64,000 bases of DNA. Source: Tidjanibacter massiliensis. GTDB lineage: Bacteria > Bacteroidota > Bacteroidia > Bacteroidales > Rikenellaceae. The notes beneath the pieces are model-generated. The model searched no databases. It saw only the letters and a list, made by a program, of their open reading frames with translations, and was not told where the DNA came from. Positions 9,152 to 18,934 of the stretch are shown in pieces (position 1 is the stretch's first letter; each line of letters starts with the position of its first letter). Where the stretch lies: positions 1,302,001 to 1,366,000 of the forward strand of contig NZ_LT629960.1 in NCBI RefSeq assembly GCF_900104605.1. Direction: 5' to 3'. The position numbers and the translations under genes were made by a program.

Positions 9152-10252
9152 TCAGTCGTCCTGCTGCTCGGGCAGCTTGAGGTCTTTCACCGAGACGTCG
9201 GCACCGCGCTCGCGTTCGTAATGCCTCAGCGGATTGGCACTTATCTCTCCGTACCAGCGGCGGCTGCGGAAAATATCCATCGCCGCATAGACGGCATCCC
9301 GCATGGACCCCTCGTCGGCCCCCCCTTTCCCCGCTATGTCGTAGGCCACGCCGTGGTCGGGACTCGTACGCACCACCGGCAGCGACGCGGTGAAATTGAC
9401 ACCGCTCCGGCTGAGCGACTTGAAAGGTATCAACCCCTGGTCATGATACATCGCCAACACGGCATCGTATTTAGTATAACTACCCGAGGCAAAGAAACCG
9501 TCCGCCGCGAAGGGTCCGAAAGCCAATATCCCGCGCCGCACGGCTTCGGCAACGGCCGGCCGCACCATCTCCTCCTCCTCGCTGCCTATCACTCCGCCGT
9601 CGCCCGCATGGGGGTTCAGCCCGAGTACAGCGATACGCGGCTCCACGACCCTGAAATCGGTCACGAGCATACGCCGCAACTGCTCCAGCCGGCGCACAAT
9701 CAATTCCGTCGAGAGCATTCCGCTCACCTGTGCGAGCGGAACGTGTATCGTCACGAGACCTACTTTCATGCGTTCGCTGCACATGACCATGAGGGGCTCG
9801 CCGCCGAACCGGTCCGCGAAAAACTCCGTGTGTCCGGTAAATCCGAAACCGGCCTCCTGCACGTTCTCCTTGTTGATAGGAGCCGTCACCACCACGTCGA
9901 TGTCGCCCGCAGCGAGGTCGTCGGCCGCCCGGCGCAAGGCGTTCACCGCTTCGGCACCGCCCTCCCGCGTGGCCGTACCCGGTTCGATGCGCACCTCGCC
10001 GGTACCGGTCTCCACCAGGTTCACCCGCTTGGGACGCGCCTCACGCGCGCTTCCCGTTATCTGAAACGAAAAGGTCTCTCCTTCGGGCAATCCCTTCCGG
10101 TAATATGAGAACACCTTGGAAGAGCCGTACACCACCGGGACGAACAGTTCGCTCATCCGCGGGTCCGCAAGGGTTTTGATAATGACCTCCGGTCCGATGC
10201 CGTTGACGTCTCCCTGCGTGATGCCGACCCTTATCATCCTGTTTTCTGCCAT
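9152..10252 (-). CDS. pdxA: 4-hydroxythreonine-4-phosphate dehydrogenase
   Basis: PdxA oxidises 4-phosphohydroxy-L-threonine with NAD(P) in DXP-dependent pyridoxal 5'-phosphate synthesis. The 366-residue product opens with M-I-R-V-G-I-T-Q-G-D-V-N-G-I-G-P-E and contains T-A-P-I-N-K-E, G-H-T-E-F, G-L-N-P-H-A-G-D-G-G and Y-H-D-Q-G-L-I-P-F-K, the metal-ligand and phosphate-binding signatures of the family. The start at 10252 is supported by AGGAAG just upstream and by a TATCTTTG -7 box at 10308-10315. A longer frame reaching 10501 lacks any family similarity in its N-terminus. It probably leads a pdxA-thrS-infC transcript. Confidence 0.96.
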   Translation of the reverse strand: MAENRMIRVGITQGDVNGIGPEVIIKTLADPRMSELFVPVVYGSSKVFSYYRKGLPEGETFSFQITGSAREARPKRVNLVETGTGEVRIEPGTATREGGAEAVNALRRAADDLAAGDIDVVVTAPINKENVQEAGFGFTGHTEFFADRFGGEPLMVMCSERMKVGLVTIHVPLAQVSGMLSTELIVRRLEQLRRMLVTDFRVVEPRIAVLGLNPHAGDGGVIGSEEEEMVRPAVAEAVRRGILAFGPFAADGFFASGSYTKYDAVLAMYHDQGLIPFKSLSRSGVNFTASLPVVRTSPDHGVAYDIAGKGGADEGSMRDAVYAAMDIFRSRRWYGEISANPLRHYERERGADVSVKDLKLPEQQDD

Positions 10253-10578
10253 AAGAATCTTCCTGTCGAAAATCCTCCGCCTGTCGGCGGAGCATCGTTT
10301 GAAATAACAAAGATACGAATAAAATACGATGACGCAATACGGTACACGGGCAATCTGAACTCCGGAACGAAAGAAAGCAACCGACGCATCGCCCGCATAC
10401 AAAAGTCCGACAGCGGCATGGTCTTGCACGTTCGGCAAAAACGGGAAAATGCGACAAGAAAGACAAACAGGTGGGAAATACATACGGGAGCGACCGTACA
10501 CAGCAAGCCGCGTACGTTTTCAGGCACATCCCCGGCAGCCGTTTCCATTCCCTCCCCGGCACATCGAACCGGAAGGTA
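10253..10578. other. Gap between pdxA and the SpoU methyltransferase gene
   Basis: About 326 bases hold the pdxA promoter (10308-10315) near one end. No additional gene is supported in the remainder. Open frames there have no recognisable content. Confidence 0.5.
10308..10315 (-). promoter_or_regulatory. pdxA promoter -7 box
   Basis: The minus strand reads TATCTTTG, an exact TAnnTTTG Bacteroidetes sigma-ABfr -7 element, about 56 bases before the pdxA start in an AT-rich stretch. Confidence 0.75.
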
Positions 10579-11355
10579 TCATCGTGCCGCACGTACACGC
10601 CTACGGAACTCGGCGCATACGATAGCCGTCGCGGCGGCTACGTTCAGCGATTCGGAGCCATGCCGCCCGGGCGGAAATGGCGGAATGAAGAGTTTCCGGT
10701 TCACCAGCGCGGCGGCCTGCGGGGAGATACCCCGTCCTTCGCTTCCCATGACGATGATGCCCCCGGCAGAGAGCTCCGCCCGGTAAAGGTCGTCTCCTCC
10801 GAGAAAAGTACCGTAAACAGCCTCCCCGCGCACGGCCGCCTCCGCCAGCGCCGAATCGAGAGGACCGTACCCTACCGATACCCGGAAAAGGGCTCCCATC
10901 GTGGCCTGCACCGCCTTGGGATTGTAGCAGTCCGCCGAATCGGGCGAACAAAACACCCTGCCAATCCCGAACCAGTCCGCTATCCGGATGATTGTCCCCA
11001 GATTACCGGGGTCCTGTACCCCGTCCAGGCAGAGGGAGAGTTCTCCGGCCGGGAAGGCTGCCTCCCCGCCGTCGGCGGGCATGCGTATCACGGCGAGCAT
11101 GTCCGCAGGGGTTTTCAGATGGCTCATGCGCTCCATCTCGCTGTCAGACACCCGTTCGACGATGCCGCGGCGCACGGCCTCGTCCACCCCCCCGGCACCC
11201 TCTTCGCCGGTCAGGTAAATACGCTCTATGTCGGCTCCGGCCGCCAGGGCCTCGCCGACCATCTTGCGCCCCTCCGCCACGAAGAGGCCGTTCTCGCTGC
11301 GGGCCGCCTTGTCCGAAAGCGACCTGACCTGTCTTATGCGTGCTTTGGTGAGCAT
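10579..11355 (-). CDS. SpoU/TrmH-family RNA 2'-O-methyltransferase
   Basis: A 258-residue SPOUT-class methyltransferase that would transfer a methyl group from S-adenosylmethionine to a ribose 2'-OH in rRNA or tRNA. It has an N-terminal substrate-binding part (L-F-V-A-E-G-R-K-M-V). The SpoU motifs follow in order: motif 1 D-P-G-N-L-G-T-I-I-R, motif 2 I-V-M-G-S-E-G-R-G-I-S, and motif 3 ending S-E-S-L-N-V-A-A-A-T-A-I. Its start lies two bases after the amidohydrolase stop, so the two are translationally coupled. The exact target base cannot be told from sequence. A second SpoU enzyme (rlmB) is encoded at 32988-33716. Confidence 0.9.
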   Translation of the reverse strand: MLTKARIRQVRSLSDKAARSENGLFVAEGRKMVGEALAAGADIERIYLTGEEGAGGVDEAVRRGIVERVSDSEMERMSHLKTPADMLAVIRMPADGGEAAFPAGELSLCLDGVQDPGNLGTIIRIADWFGIGRVFCSPDSADCYNPKAVQATMGALFRVSVGYGPLDSALAEAAVRGEAVYGTFLGGDDLYRAELSAGGIIVMGSEGRGISPQAAALVNRKLFIPPFPPGRHGSESLNVAAATAIVCAEFRRRVRAAR

Positions 11356-11357
11356 GG

Positions 11358-12572
11358 TCAGCCAAGAACGGTAAAGACGATATTGATGAACTGCACCACA
11401 CCGTAGCCGAGCGCCTTCTCGTCGGGACGGAAGGTGCCCGTGTGTATCCGACCCGCCGAACGGCTGTCGAAATACGCTCCGTCGCCCCCCACGCCGAGCC
11501 GGTAGTAGACCGAAGGGTACTCGAGCGTGTAGTATCCGAAGTCCTCCGCCGTGGGGCGCAGACCGAGGGATATCACCGCATCCTCCCCGAAAAGTCCCGC
11601 CGTGGCGCTCTCCACCCGCCGCGTCAGCTCCTCATCGTTGTAAACGCACGGATAGCCGTGGTTGATATCCACCTCGGTGGAGACGCCGAACCGGGCATCC
11701 ACCTCTGCAGCGGCCTCGTGTACCATCTCTTTGACACGGCGGCGCCACGTCTCGTCGAATGTCCGCATCGTTCCCTCCATAAAGGTGCGGTCGGGCACGA
11801 CGTTTGTCGCCCCGTCGGCCGTCACCCGACCGATGGAAACGATGGTGGGAAGCTCCGGCGAAGGATTCGCGGCAGGTATATCGTAGAGCAGCCGGATGAG
11901 TTCGGCCGCCGCCCGCACCGGGTCCTTTATCCGCTCCCGGAGAGCGGCATGTCCACCGACACCATTCACGCGAAAACGGAGTTCGTCGCTCGAGGCCATG
12001 TATTTTCCCCGCCGGAAACCGAACGTTCCCGTCTTGAGCATGGGTTCCACGTGCTGTCCGACGAACGCCGCGACGCGGTATCCGTCGAACGGACGTTCCC
12101 GCATCACCAGCGAAGCCCCGCCGGGGTTCAGCTCCTCGCCCGGCTGGAAAAGTCCGAACACCGTTCCGCAGAAGAGGTCGCGGTGACGGTTGAGGATTTT
12201 CAACGCCCCGAGCAGGATGGCCGTATGCATGTCATGGCCGCAGGCGTGCATCACCCCCTTATGGACAGAAGCGAATTCGAGCCCGGTCGCCTCCGCAATA
12301 GGAAGCGCATCCATATCGGCCCGCAGCACGAGCGCATCCCGCTCGCGGCCGACGCACGCCTTCGTCCCCTCGATACGGGCGAGGACACCCGTCCCCGCCA
12401 CACTGCGGTATTCGATACCCTCGTGCTGGAGCGCCTCGGCCACGACCTTCGCTGTTCGGTGCTCCTCGAACGAGAGCTCCGGGTGCTGGTGCAGGCTCCT
12501 GCGCCACATCATGACATGGAGGAACTCCCCGAGCGCCTCGTTGATGACTGTCTGTTTCTCCCTGTTATCCAT
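11358..12572 (-). CDS. M20 family amidohydrolase (N-acyl amino acid hydrolase type)
   Basis: A 404-residue zinc peptidase-like amidohydrolase of the M20D group, which removes N-acyl groups from amino acids or related conjugates. Visible motifs are R-S-L-H-Q-H-P-E-L-S-F-E-E at the N-terminus, L-R-A-D-M-D-A-L-P-I, M-H-A-C-G-H-D-M-H-T-A, F-Q-P-G-E-E-L-N-P-G-G-A with catalytic Glu, and P-T-A-E-D-F-G-Y-Y near the C-terminus. The start at 12572 (M-D-N-R-E-K-Q) begins the family homology. The frame is open for another 100 codons upstream with no similarity. It lies 158 bases downstream of metH and two bases before the SpoU gene. Confidence 0.92.
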   Translation of the reverse strand: MDNREKQTVINEALGEFLHVMMWRRSLHQHPELSFEEHRTAKVVAEALQHEGIEYRSVAGTGVLARIEGTKACVGRERDALVLRADMDALPIAEATGLEFASVHKGVMHACGHDMHTAILLGALKILNRHRDLFCGTVFGLFQPGEELNPGGASLVMRERPFDGYRVAAFVGQHVEPMLKTGTFGFRRGKYMASSDELRFRVNGVGGHAALRERIKDPVRAAAELIRLLYDIPAANPSPELPTIVSIGRVTADGATNVVPDRTFMEGTMRTFDETWRRRVKEMVHEAAAEVDARFGVSTEVDINHGYPCVYNDEELTRRVESATAGLFGEDAVISLGLRPTAEDFGYYTLEYPSVYYRLGVGGDGAYFDSRSAGRIHTGTFRPDEKALGYGVVQFINIVFTVLG

Positions 12573-12730
12573 ATCTCCAATAGGCCTTCCCGGCCCGCAT
12601 ACTGAATCGCCAAAATCTGCCGCATCCGGAACATCCGCTCCCCGGGATACGGACAGCCCGTACCGCCATACGGAGCAACAAACGCCCCGCATTCTCCCGC
12701 CGACAAAGGGCTGCAAGGAACATGCCTCTT

Positions 12731-15700
12731 CTAAACGATATTTTTCGGCAGCAGCCTTTTCGCCTCCTCCGGAGTGATTCTCCGACGACGGGCATAATCG
12801 GCAAGCTGTTCGGCATCTATCTTGCCGACATCGAAATATTTCAGGTGCCGGTCGGCGAGTATCATTCCGCAAAGCGATTCGCCGGGGTCTATCATATAAC
12901 TGTCCGTCAGCTTCATTCCCGTAATCCGCTCCGCATCGAGCAGCCGGAAGACCTCCTTTTTGAGCGAATGGTCGGGAACGGCCGGATACCCGAAGGCCAT
13001 CCGCGCTCCCTGATAATTCCCGGCCAGAACCTCCTGCACCGGCATGGTCTCTCCGGCCTCGAACCCCCAGAGATCGCGGCGCACGGCCACATGCAGCGCC
13101 TCGGCGAAAGCCTCGGCCAACCGGTCGGCAAGCAGCTTCGCCAGGATGGCCCCGTATTCGTCGCCGCTCTCGCGCAGTCCAGTCACCAGTTCGTGCAGTC
13201 CGAAACCCGCACTGGCAGCAAAAAGGCAGACATAATCGTTCCCTTCCCCCTCCGGCAGCACGTAATCGGCGAGCGACAGGTTCTCCGCGGTCGAAGCCGA
13301 CTGACAGCGGAGCTGCGGAAGAACTACCTTCCGCCCCTCCCGTTCCACCACGATATCGTCCCCGCGCGAGAAAGCGGGGAATATGCCCACGACCGCATTC
13401 AGGGTCAGCAGTTTTTCACGGCCTATCCGATAGAGCATGGTCTGCGCGTCGTCCACGAGTTTCCGCGCCTCCTCCCCCTTGTCGGACGAAAAGAGAATCT
13501 CCGGCCACCGTCCCTTCAGCCCCCACGAGGAGATAAAATAGCTCCAGTCGATATAGGGTATCACGTCGCATATCGGATAGTCGAGCAACTGCCGGATACC
13601 GGAGCTGCGCGGCAGCTCCACATCTTCGGCCCGCTTTACGTGCCGGTTCGTCCGCGCCAGCGCAAGAGGGAGCAAATTTCCCTCGCCGTGCGAAGCGGCA
13701 TAACTGCGCCGCAGCTCCTCCTGTCTTCTCCGCAGGTCGGCGAGGAACTCCTCCCGCTCCGGGCCGAACAGTTTGCCGAGCACGACCACATTCTCCGACG
13801 CGTCGCGGCAGTGTATCACCGGGCCGGAATACTCCGGGGCTATCTTGACGGCCGTATGCACCCCCGACGTGGTGGCTCCGCCGACCACGACCGGAATCCT
13901 CACCCCGCGCCGCTCCAGCTCCCGCACCACCTTTATCATCTCGCCCAGCGAAGGCGTTATCAGCGCACTCAGCCCTATCACGTCAGCCCCCCATTCGAGG
14001 GCGGTATCCACGATATCCTCACACTCGACCATCACGCCCAGGTCCCGGATACGATAACCGTTGCAGGCCATCACCACCGACACGATATTCTTCCCGATGT
14101 CGTGCACGTCGCCCTTCACGGTGGCGAGCAGCGCCTTCTCTTTGCCGGAGTTCTCCGTACTGCCGCCCTCTATCAGCGGCGTCAGGGCACCGACCCCCTT
14201 CTTCATCACCCGTGCCGTCTTCACCACCTGAGGCAGGAACATCTTCCCCTGCCCGAAGAGTTCGCCCACATGCTCCATGGCGGGCATGAAACAGCGGTCG
14301 ATGACCTCAAGGGGCGTCATTCCCTCTCCGACGGCCTCCAGCGCATCATCGGCAATACGGTCGGCGATACCCTTCACCATCGCATGGTATATCCGCTCCC
14401 CTACGGGCAGCGAACGCCACTCCTCGCCTGCGGCGGCTCTGCCTCCGGCCTCCTTCTCGCCCCGGACACGTTCGGCGTATGCGGCGAGGTTCTCCGCGGC
14501 CTCCGTCCGCCGCGCCAGCACCACATCCTCGGCCAGCGCGAGCAGTTCCGGTTCTATCTCTTCGTAAAGGTCCGTCATGGCCGGATTGACGATGCCGAAA
14601 TTGAGGCCCGCCTTCCGGCCGTGGTACAGGAACACCGAGTGCATGGCCCGGCGTACACGGTCGATGCCCCGGAAAGCGAACGACAGGTTGCTGATTCCGC
14701 CGCTGACATTCACTCCCGGCAGGTTGGCCCGTATCCATTCGGTCGCCCGGATGAAGTCACGGGCATACACGTCGTGCTCCGGAATACCCGTCGCCACGGC
14801 CAGCACGTTCGGGTCGAAGACGATATCCTCGGGCGGAAAACCCGCTGCGGTCAGCAACCTGTAAGCCCGTGCGGCCACCTCTATCTTGCGCTCGTAAACG
14901 TCGGCCTGCCCGCGCTCGTCGAAGAGCATGACCACTGCCGCCGCACCGTACCGCCGGATGAGCGACGCACGGTGCAGGAAGGTCTCTTCGCCCTCCTTGA
15001 GCGAAATGGAGTTCACGATGCTCTTGCCCTGCACGCACTGAAGTCCCGCCTCCAGCACCTCCCACGACGAAGAGTCTATCATCACGGGGACACGCGCTAT
15101 CTCCGGCTCGGCAGCGGCCATGTTGAGAAACCTGCGCATCGCTGCCGGGCCGTCTATCATTCCGTCGTCGAAACAGATGTCGATGACCTGTGCGCCCCCC
15201 TCTATCTGATTGCGGGCCACGGCGAGCGCCTCCTCGAAACGCCCTTCGCGTATCAGACGGGCGAACTTGGCCGAACCGGCCACGTTCGTGCGTTCGCCGA
15301 CACTCACGAAACCTGTCGTCTCATCCACTACGAGGGGTTCGAGCCCGGCAAGCATCGTCCGGTGCCGCGGAACCGGCAGCGGACGCGGCGGATAGCGCCG
15401 TGCGGCCTCCGCAACGGCGCGTATATGGTCGGGCGTCGTACCGCAGCATCCGCCCGCGATATTGACCAGCCCCTGCCGGAAATACTCCTCCATCTGCACC
15501 GCCATGGTCTCCGGCGATTCTTCGTATTCGCCTGCGAGGTTCGGCAAGCCGGCATTGGGATAGACCGATACCGGACACTCCGCGATGTCGGCCATCCGTT
15601 TGAGGTAGGGCAGCAATTGCCGCGCCCCGAATGAACAGTTAAAACCGACGGCCAGCGGCCGGGCATGCGCGACCGATGCGTAGAATGCCTCGACGGTCTG

Positions 15701-16366
15701 TCCGGAGAGCGTCCGTCCGCTGTTGGTGAGCGTTCCCGACACGATAAGGGGAAGTTTCCTTCCGCGCGAGGCGAAGACCTCCCCGGCGGCGAATATCGCC
15801 GCCTTGCAGTTGAGCGTGTCGAAAAAGGTCTCGAACTGGATGATGTCCGCGCCGCCGTCCACCAGCCCCTCTATCTGAGGAGTATAAGCGGCAACGAGCC
15901 CTTCGAAATCGACCTCGCGGCGCGCGGTGTCGTTCATGTCCGTGGCGATGGAGGAGGATTTGCTCGTCGGCCCCACCGAACCGCTCACGAACCGTGGCCC
16001 CGCCTGCGGATGCTCCCGCATGTAGTCGTCCGCCGTCCGTCGGGCCACCTGTGCCGCAGCGCGGCTAATCGCATACGCATGTTCCTGCAGGCCGTAATCG
16101 GCGAGCGAAATGCGGTTCGCATTGAACGAATCGGTCGTAATGATGTCGGCACCCGCCTCCAGATAGGCGCGGTGTATCTCCCCGATGACCTCCGGCCGGG
16201 TAAGGGCCAGCAAATCGTTGCACCCTTTCAGCGGGAGATGCCACGATGCGAACTCCTCGCCCCGGTACTCCTCTTCCCGCAGGCCGTACCGCTGTATCAT
16301 GGTACCCATACCGCCGTCGAGGATGACAATCCGCTCCCCGATAATATCGTATAACTCTTTTCCCAT
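12731..16366 (-). CDS. metH: Cobalamin-dependent methionine synthase
   Basis: MetH moves a methyl group from methyltetrahydrofolate through cobalamin to homocysteine. The 1211-residue product carries all four modules. The homocysteine domain has L-D-G-G-M-G-T-M-I-Q, G-F-N-C-S-F-G-A near residue 240 and A-G-G-C-C-G-T-T with the zinc cysteines. The pterin domain has V-G-E-R-T-N-V-A-G-S. The cap and B12 domain has D-V-H-D-I-G-K-N-I-V, whose His is the lower cobalamin ligand. The C-terminal activation domain binds AdoMet. GGGAGA lies just ahead of the start. The gene follows the glutamine cyclotransferase-like gene by 17 bases. No cobalamin riboswitch fits in the gap. Confidence 0.98.
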   Translation of the reverse strand: MGKELYDIIGERIVILDGGMGTMIQRYGLREEEYRGEEFASWHLPLKGCNDLLALTRPEVIGEIHRAYLEAGADIITTDSFNANRISLADYGLQEHAYAISRAAAQVARRTADDYMREHPQAGPRFVSGSVGPTSKSSSIATDMNDTARREVDFEGLVAAYTPQIEGLVDGGADIIQFETFFDTLNCKAAIFAAGEVFASRGRKLPLIVSGTLTNSGRTLSGQTVEAFYASVAHARPLAVGFNCSFGARQLLPYLKRMADIAECPVSVYPNAGLPNLAGEYEESPETMAVQMEEYFRQGLVNIAGGCCGTTPDHIRAVAEAARRYPPRPLPVPRHRTMLAGLEPLVVDETTGFVSVGERTNVAGSAKFARLIREGRFEEALAVARNQIEGGAQVIDICFDDGMIDGPAAMRRFLNMAAAEPEIARVPVMIDSSSWEVLEAGLQCVQGKSIVNSISLKEGEETFLHRASLIRRYGAAAVVMLFDERGQADVYERKIEVAARAYRLLTAAGFPPEDIVFDPNVLAVATGIPEHDVYARDFIRATEWIRANLPGVNVSGGISNLSFAFRGIDRVRRAMHSVFLYHGRKAGLNFGIVNPAMTDLYEEIEPELLALAEDVVLARRTEAAENLAAYAERVRGEKEAGGRAAAGEEWRSLPVGERIYHAMVKGIADRIADDALEAVGEGMTPLEVIDRCFMPAMEHVGELFGQGKMFLPQVVKTARVMKKGVGALTPLIEGGSTENSGKEKALLATVKGDVHDIGKNIVSVVMACNGYRIRDLGVMVECEDIVDTALEWGADVIGLSALITPSLGEMIKVVRELERRGVRIPVVVGGATTSGVHTAVKIAPEYSGPVIHCRDASENVVVLGKLFGPEREEFLADLRRRQEELRRSYAASHGEGNLLPLALARTNRHVKRAEDVELPRSSGIRQLLDYPICDVIPYIDWSYFISSWGLKGRWPEILFSSDKGEEARKLVDDAQTMLYRIGREKLLTLNAVVGIFPAFSRGDDIVVEREGRKVVLPQLRCQSASTAENLSLADYVLPEGEGNDYVCLFAASAGFGLHELVTGLRESGDEYGAILAKLLADRLAEAFAEALHVAVRRDLWGFEAGETMPVQEVLAGNYQGARMAFGYPAVPDHSLKKEVFRLLDAERITGMKLTDSYMIDPGESLCGMILADRHLKYFDVGKIDAEQLADYARRRRITPEEAKRLLPKNIV

Positions 16367-16383
16367 TCTCCCTTACGGAGCTC

Positions 16384-17220
16384 TCACTCCTCTCCTTTTT
16401 CTTTCTCGAATATCTCTACTTTATAAAGTTTGTTCCAGTTCTTTCCGGTCACATAGATGTCTCCCGATGCGGCATCGTAGGCGATACCGTTGAAAACATC
16501 CGTTTCCGGCGTCCGGTCCGAAGGCTCCTGCAGGCCTTCGAAGTCCACCACCCCGGTCACCTCGCCCGTCTGCGGGTCGATGACGACCACCTGGTCGTAC
16601 AGATAAAGATTGGCCCAGATGCGCCCCTCTATCCACTCCAGTTCGTTGAGCATGTCCACCGGCCGCCCCTTGGCCGTAACCTGCAGCGTCCGCACCACGC
16701 CGAAATTCTCCGCATCGCGCACATAAATTTTGTCGGAACCGTCGCTCATGTAGAGATACTCCCCGTCGGTGGTCAGCCCCCACCCTTCGCCGTCGTACAC
16801 GAACGAACGGAGCGGCCGGAAATCCTCCGCATCATAGACGAACGCACGGCCCGCCACCCAAGTCAACTGGTATATCTTGCCGCCGAGGTATGCGATACCC
16901 TCGCCGAAATACTTTCTCTCCAGTCCCACGCGCTGCAGCACGCGCCCGGTCGCCGGTTCCACCCGCCGAAGCTCCGAACGCCCGTTCTGGCCCGTTCCCT
17001 CGTACAGATACCCGTCGAGCCAGAACAGTCCCTGCGTATAGGCTCCGGTATCGTGGGGATAAACGGCCTTCACGCGGTAGGTGTATTCCGCCGGTTCGCG
17101 GAAGGAGACCGGGGCCTGAGGCGCAGCAGGTGCGGCCGCAGCCCGCTTCGCCGTCCCGCGCCCGCCGCAGGATACGGCCAGCGCGAGTATAACATAAAGT
17201 ACGACTATCCTTTTCATCAT
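16384..17220 (-). CDS. Glutamine cyclotransferase-family lipoprotein
   Basis: About 278 residues with a lipoprotein signal (I-L-A-L-A-V-S-C) followed by an Ala/Pro linker and a five-bladed propeller typical of the glutaminyl cyclase / QCT family. Motifs include Y-P-H-D-T-G-A-Y-T-Q-G-L-F, L-Y-E-G-T-G, Y-L-G-G-K-I-Y-Q-L-T-W, L-E-W-I-E-G-R-I-W-A-N-L-Y and F-N-G-I-A-Y-D. Known family members cyclise N-terminal glutamine to pyroglutamate. Activity of this periplasmic or surface form is inferred. Either of two adjacent ATGs (17220 or 17217) may start it. A TAACTTTG box lies at 17242-17249. metH follows after 17 bases, which implies co-transcription. Confidence 0.88.
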   Translation of the reverse strand: MMKRIVVLYVILALAVSCGGRGTAKRAAAAPAAPQAPVSFREPAEYTYRVKAVYPHDTGAYTQGLFWLDGYLYEGTGQNGRSELRRVEPATGRVLQRVGLERKYFGEGIAYLGGKIYQLTWVAGRAFVYDAEDFRPLRSFVYDGEGWGLTTDGEYLYMSDGSDKIYVRDAENFGVVRTLQVTAKGRPVDMLNELEWIEGRIWANLYLYDQVVVIDPQTGEVTGVVDFEGLQEPSDRTPETDVFNGIAYDAASGDIYVTGKNWNKLYKVEIFEKEKGEE

Positions 17221-17241
17221 TTTGAAATTTACCGGAATGTA

Positions 17242-17249
17242 CAAAGTTA
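17242..17249 (-). promoter_or_regulatory. Promoter -7 box for the QCT-metH transcript
   Basis: The minus strand reads TAACTTTG, 22 bases ahead of the glutamine cyclotransferase-like start. It faces away from the serS box at 17325-17332. Confidence 0.7.
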
Positions 17250-17324
17250 CGCAAAATATGCCGAAACGCATATACCGTCCCGCCAAATAGCGGCGAAACC
17301 CTCCGGCGATTGCCATAATTTTAT

Positions 17325-17332
17325 TAATTTTG
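17325..17332 (+). promoter_or_regulatory. serS promoter -7 box
   Basis: TAATTTTG matches TAnnTTTG and lies 21 bases ahead of the serS ATG. Confidence 0.7.
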
Positions 17333-17353
17333 CCCAATTAAAACCGACTGGGT

Positions 17354-18625
17354 ATGCTTACTTTGAAACAAATCCGGGAAGAGAGGCAGCGCACCGTGGA
17401 GCGCCTCGCCGTCAAGGGAGTCGATGCGGCCCCGGTGATTGAAAAAATCATAGCGGAGGACGACCTGCGCCGTTCGCTCCAGCAGCGGCTGGACGGCTGC
17501 CTTGCCGAACAGAACGCCCTCTCCAAGGAGATAGGAAAGCTCTTTGCCGCGGGACGACGCGAAGAGGCCGACGCGGCCAAGGGACGGGTAACGCTCTTGA
17601 AGGAGGAGTCGAAAAAACTCGAAGAGCAGCTCCGCGAGGCCGCCGACCGCATGAACGCGCTCATCGTTACCCTGCCCAACGTACCGACCGAAATCGTACC
17701 GGCAGGCAGGAGCGCCGAGGAGAACGAAGTGGTCAAAATCACGCCGCTGCCCGAGGCACTGCCCGAAGGGGCGCTTCCACACTGGGAACTGGCGCGCAAA
17801 TATGGCATTATCGATTTCGAGCTGGGCGTGAAGCTCACGGGAGCCGGATTCCCCGTCTATAAGGGACAGGGAGCAGCTCTGCAGCGAGCCCTCATCTCCT
17901 TCTTCCTCGACCGCAACACGAAAGCGGGCTACACGGAGGTGATGCCCCCGTTGATGGTGAACGAAGCGTCGGGCTTCGGCACGGGCCAGCTTCCCGACAA
18001 GGAGGGGCAGATGTACCACGTAACGCAGGACAATTTCTACCTCATTCCTACGGCCGAAGTTCCCGTGACGAACATCTACCGCGACGTCATCCTCGACGGA
18101 GCGGAACTTCCCGTGCGCATGACCGCCTACACGCCCTGTTTCCGCCGCGAGGCCGGCTCCTACGGCAAGGACGTGCGCGGCCTCAACCGCCTGCACCAAT
18201 TCGACAAGGTGGAAATCGTGCGCATCGAAAGGCCCGAAAATTCCTATGCCGCACTCGACGAAATGGTGGCCCACGTGGAAAGCATCGTAAAGGAACTGGA
18301 ACTTCCCTACCGCATCCTGAGGCTGTGCGGCGGAGACATCAGCTTCACGTCGGCCCTCACGTACGATTTCGAGGTATGGTCTGCCGCCCAGAAGCGATGG
18401 CTGGAGGTCTCCTCCGTGTCGAATTTCGAGACTTTTCAGGCCAACAGGCTGAAACTCCGCTACCGCGACGCCGACCGGAAAATCCAGTTGGCCCACACCC
18501 TCAACGGCAGTTCGCTCGCCCTGCCGCGCATCGTGGCCGCGCTGCTGGAAAACAACCAGACGCCCGACGGCATCCGCATTCCCGCGGCGCTCGTCCCCTT
18601 CACCGGGTTCGACCGGATAAAATAA
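17354..18625 (+). CDS. serS: Serine--tRNA ligase
   Basis: Charges tRNA-Ser (and tRNA-Sec where present) with serine. The 423-residue product has the N-terminal long coiled-coil arm (about residues 25-105, Glu/Lys/Arg-rich) and the class II core. Motif 2 lies around T-P-C-F-R-R-E-A-G-S-Y-G-K-D-V-R-G, followed by H-Q-F-D-K-V-E, and motif 3 is N-G-S-S-L-A-L-P-R. Length and motifs are normal. It is a single-gene unit with its own promoter and a strong terminator at 18646-18675. Confidence 0.98.
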   Translation: MLTLKQIREERQRTVERLAVKGVDAAPVIEKIIAEDDLRRSLQQRLDGCLAEQNALSKEIGKLFAAGRREEADAAKGRVTLLKEESKKLEEQLREAADRMNALIVTLPNVPTEIVPAGRSAEENEVVKITPLPEALPEGALPHWELARKYGIIDFELGVKLTGAGFPVYKGQGAALQRALISFFLDRNTKAGYTEVMPPLMVNEASGFGTGQLPDKEGQMYHVTQDNFYLIPTAEVPVTNIYRDVILDGAELPVRMTAYTPCFRREAGSYGKDVRGLNRLHQFDKVEIVRIERPENSYAALDEMVAHVESIVKELELPYRILRLCGGDISFTSALTYDFEVWSAAQKRWLEVSSVSNFETFQANRLKLRYRDADRKIQLAHTLNGSSLALPRIVAALLENNQTPDGIRIPAALVPFTGFDRIK

Positions 18626-18645
18626 CGGATTGCCCCGCACATGCC

Positions 18646-18681
18646 AGCGGCCTGCCGGATACCCGGCAGGCCGCTCTCTTT
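18646..18681 (+). terminator. serS rho-independent terminator
   Basis: The 13-base arms 18646-18658 and 18663-18675 pair perfectly around a 4-base loop and are followed by ctcttttttc. Confidence 0.9.
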
Positions 18682-18934
18682 TTTCTCCCGCTGCGGCCGG
18701 CCACCCTTGCTCCGAAAGGACCACTGGCGAGAATCGCCCGGCGGTACCTTTCGTTCCCGCTCTGTCCTCTTCCTAATCCCTACATCGTTCTCTGCTTCCT
18801 CTGCCGCCGGGAAAACGGACAAAAGCCATCGGGAAAACGCACCGGTACCCGAGAAATACGGGAACGTCCCCGCAAACAGCGGACGCGGCGGAGATTTTCC
18901 GCCGCGTCCATTCCTGTTACCGAATCGCCTGTTC
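18682..18934. other. Gap between serS terminator and the fimbrillin-like gene
   Basis: Apart from the serS terminator, this stretch between the convergent genes holds no recognisable feature. Short open frames on both strands have no family-like content. Confidence 0.4.

Noticed and set aside
12722-15634. 970-codon plus-strand open frame
   Set aside because: It lies entirely antisense to metH, whose four domains are unmistakable. The translated product has no recognisable fold.
16367-16383. Cobalamin riboswitch ahead of metH
   Set aside because: Only 17 bases separate metH from the upstream gene, and no B12-box-like fold was seen ahead of the upstream gene either.
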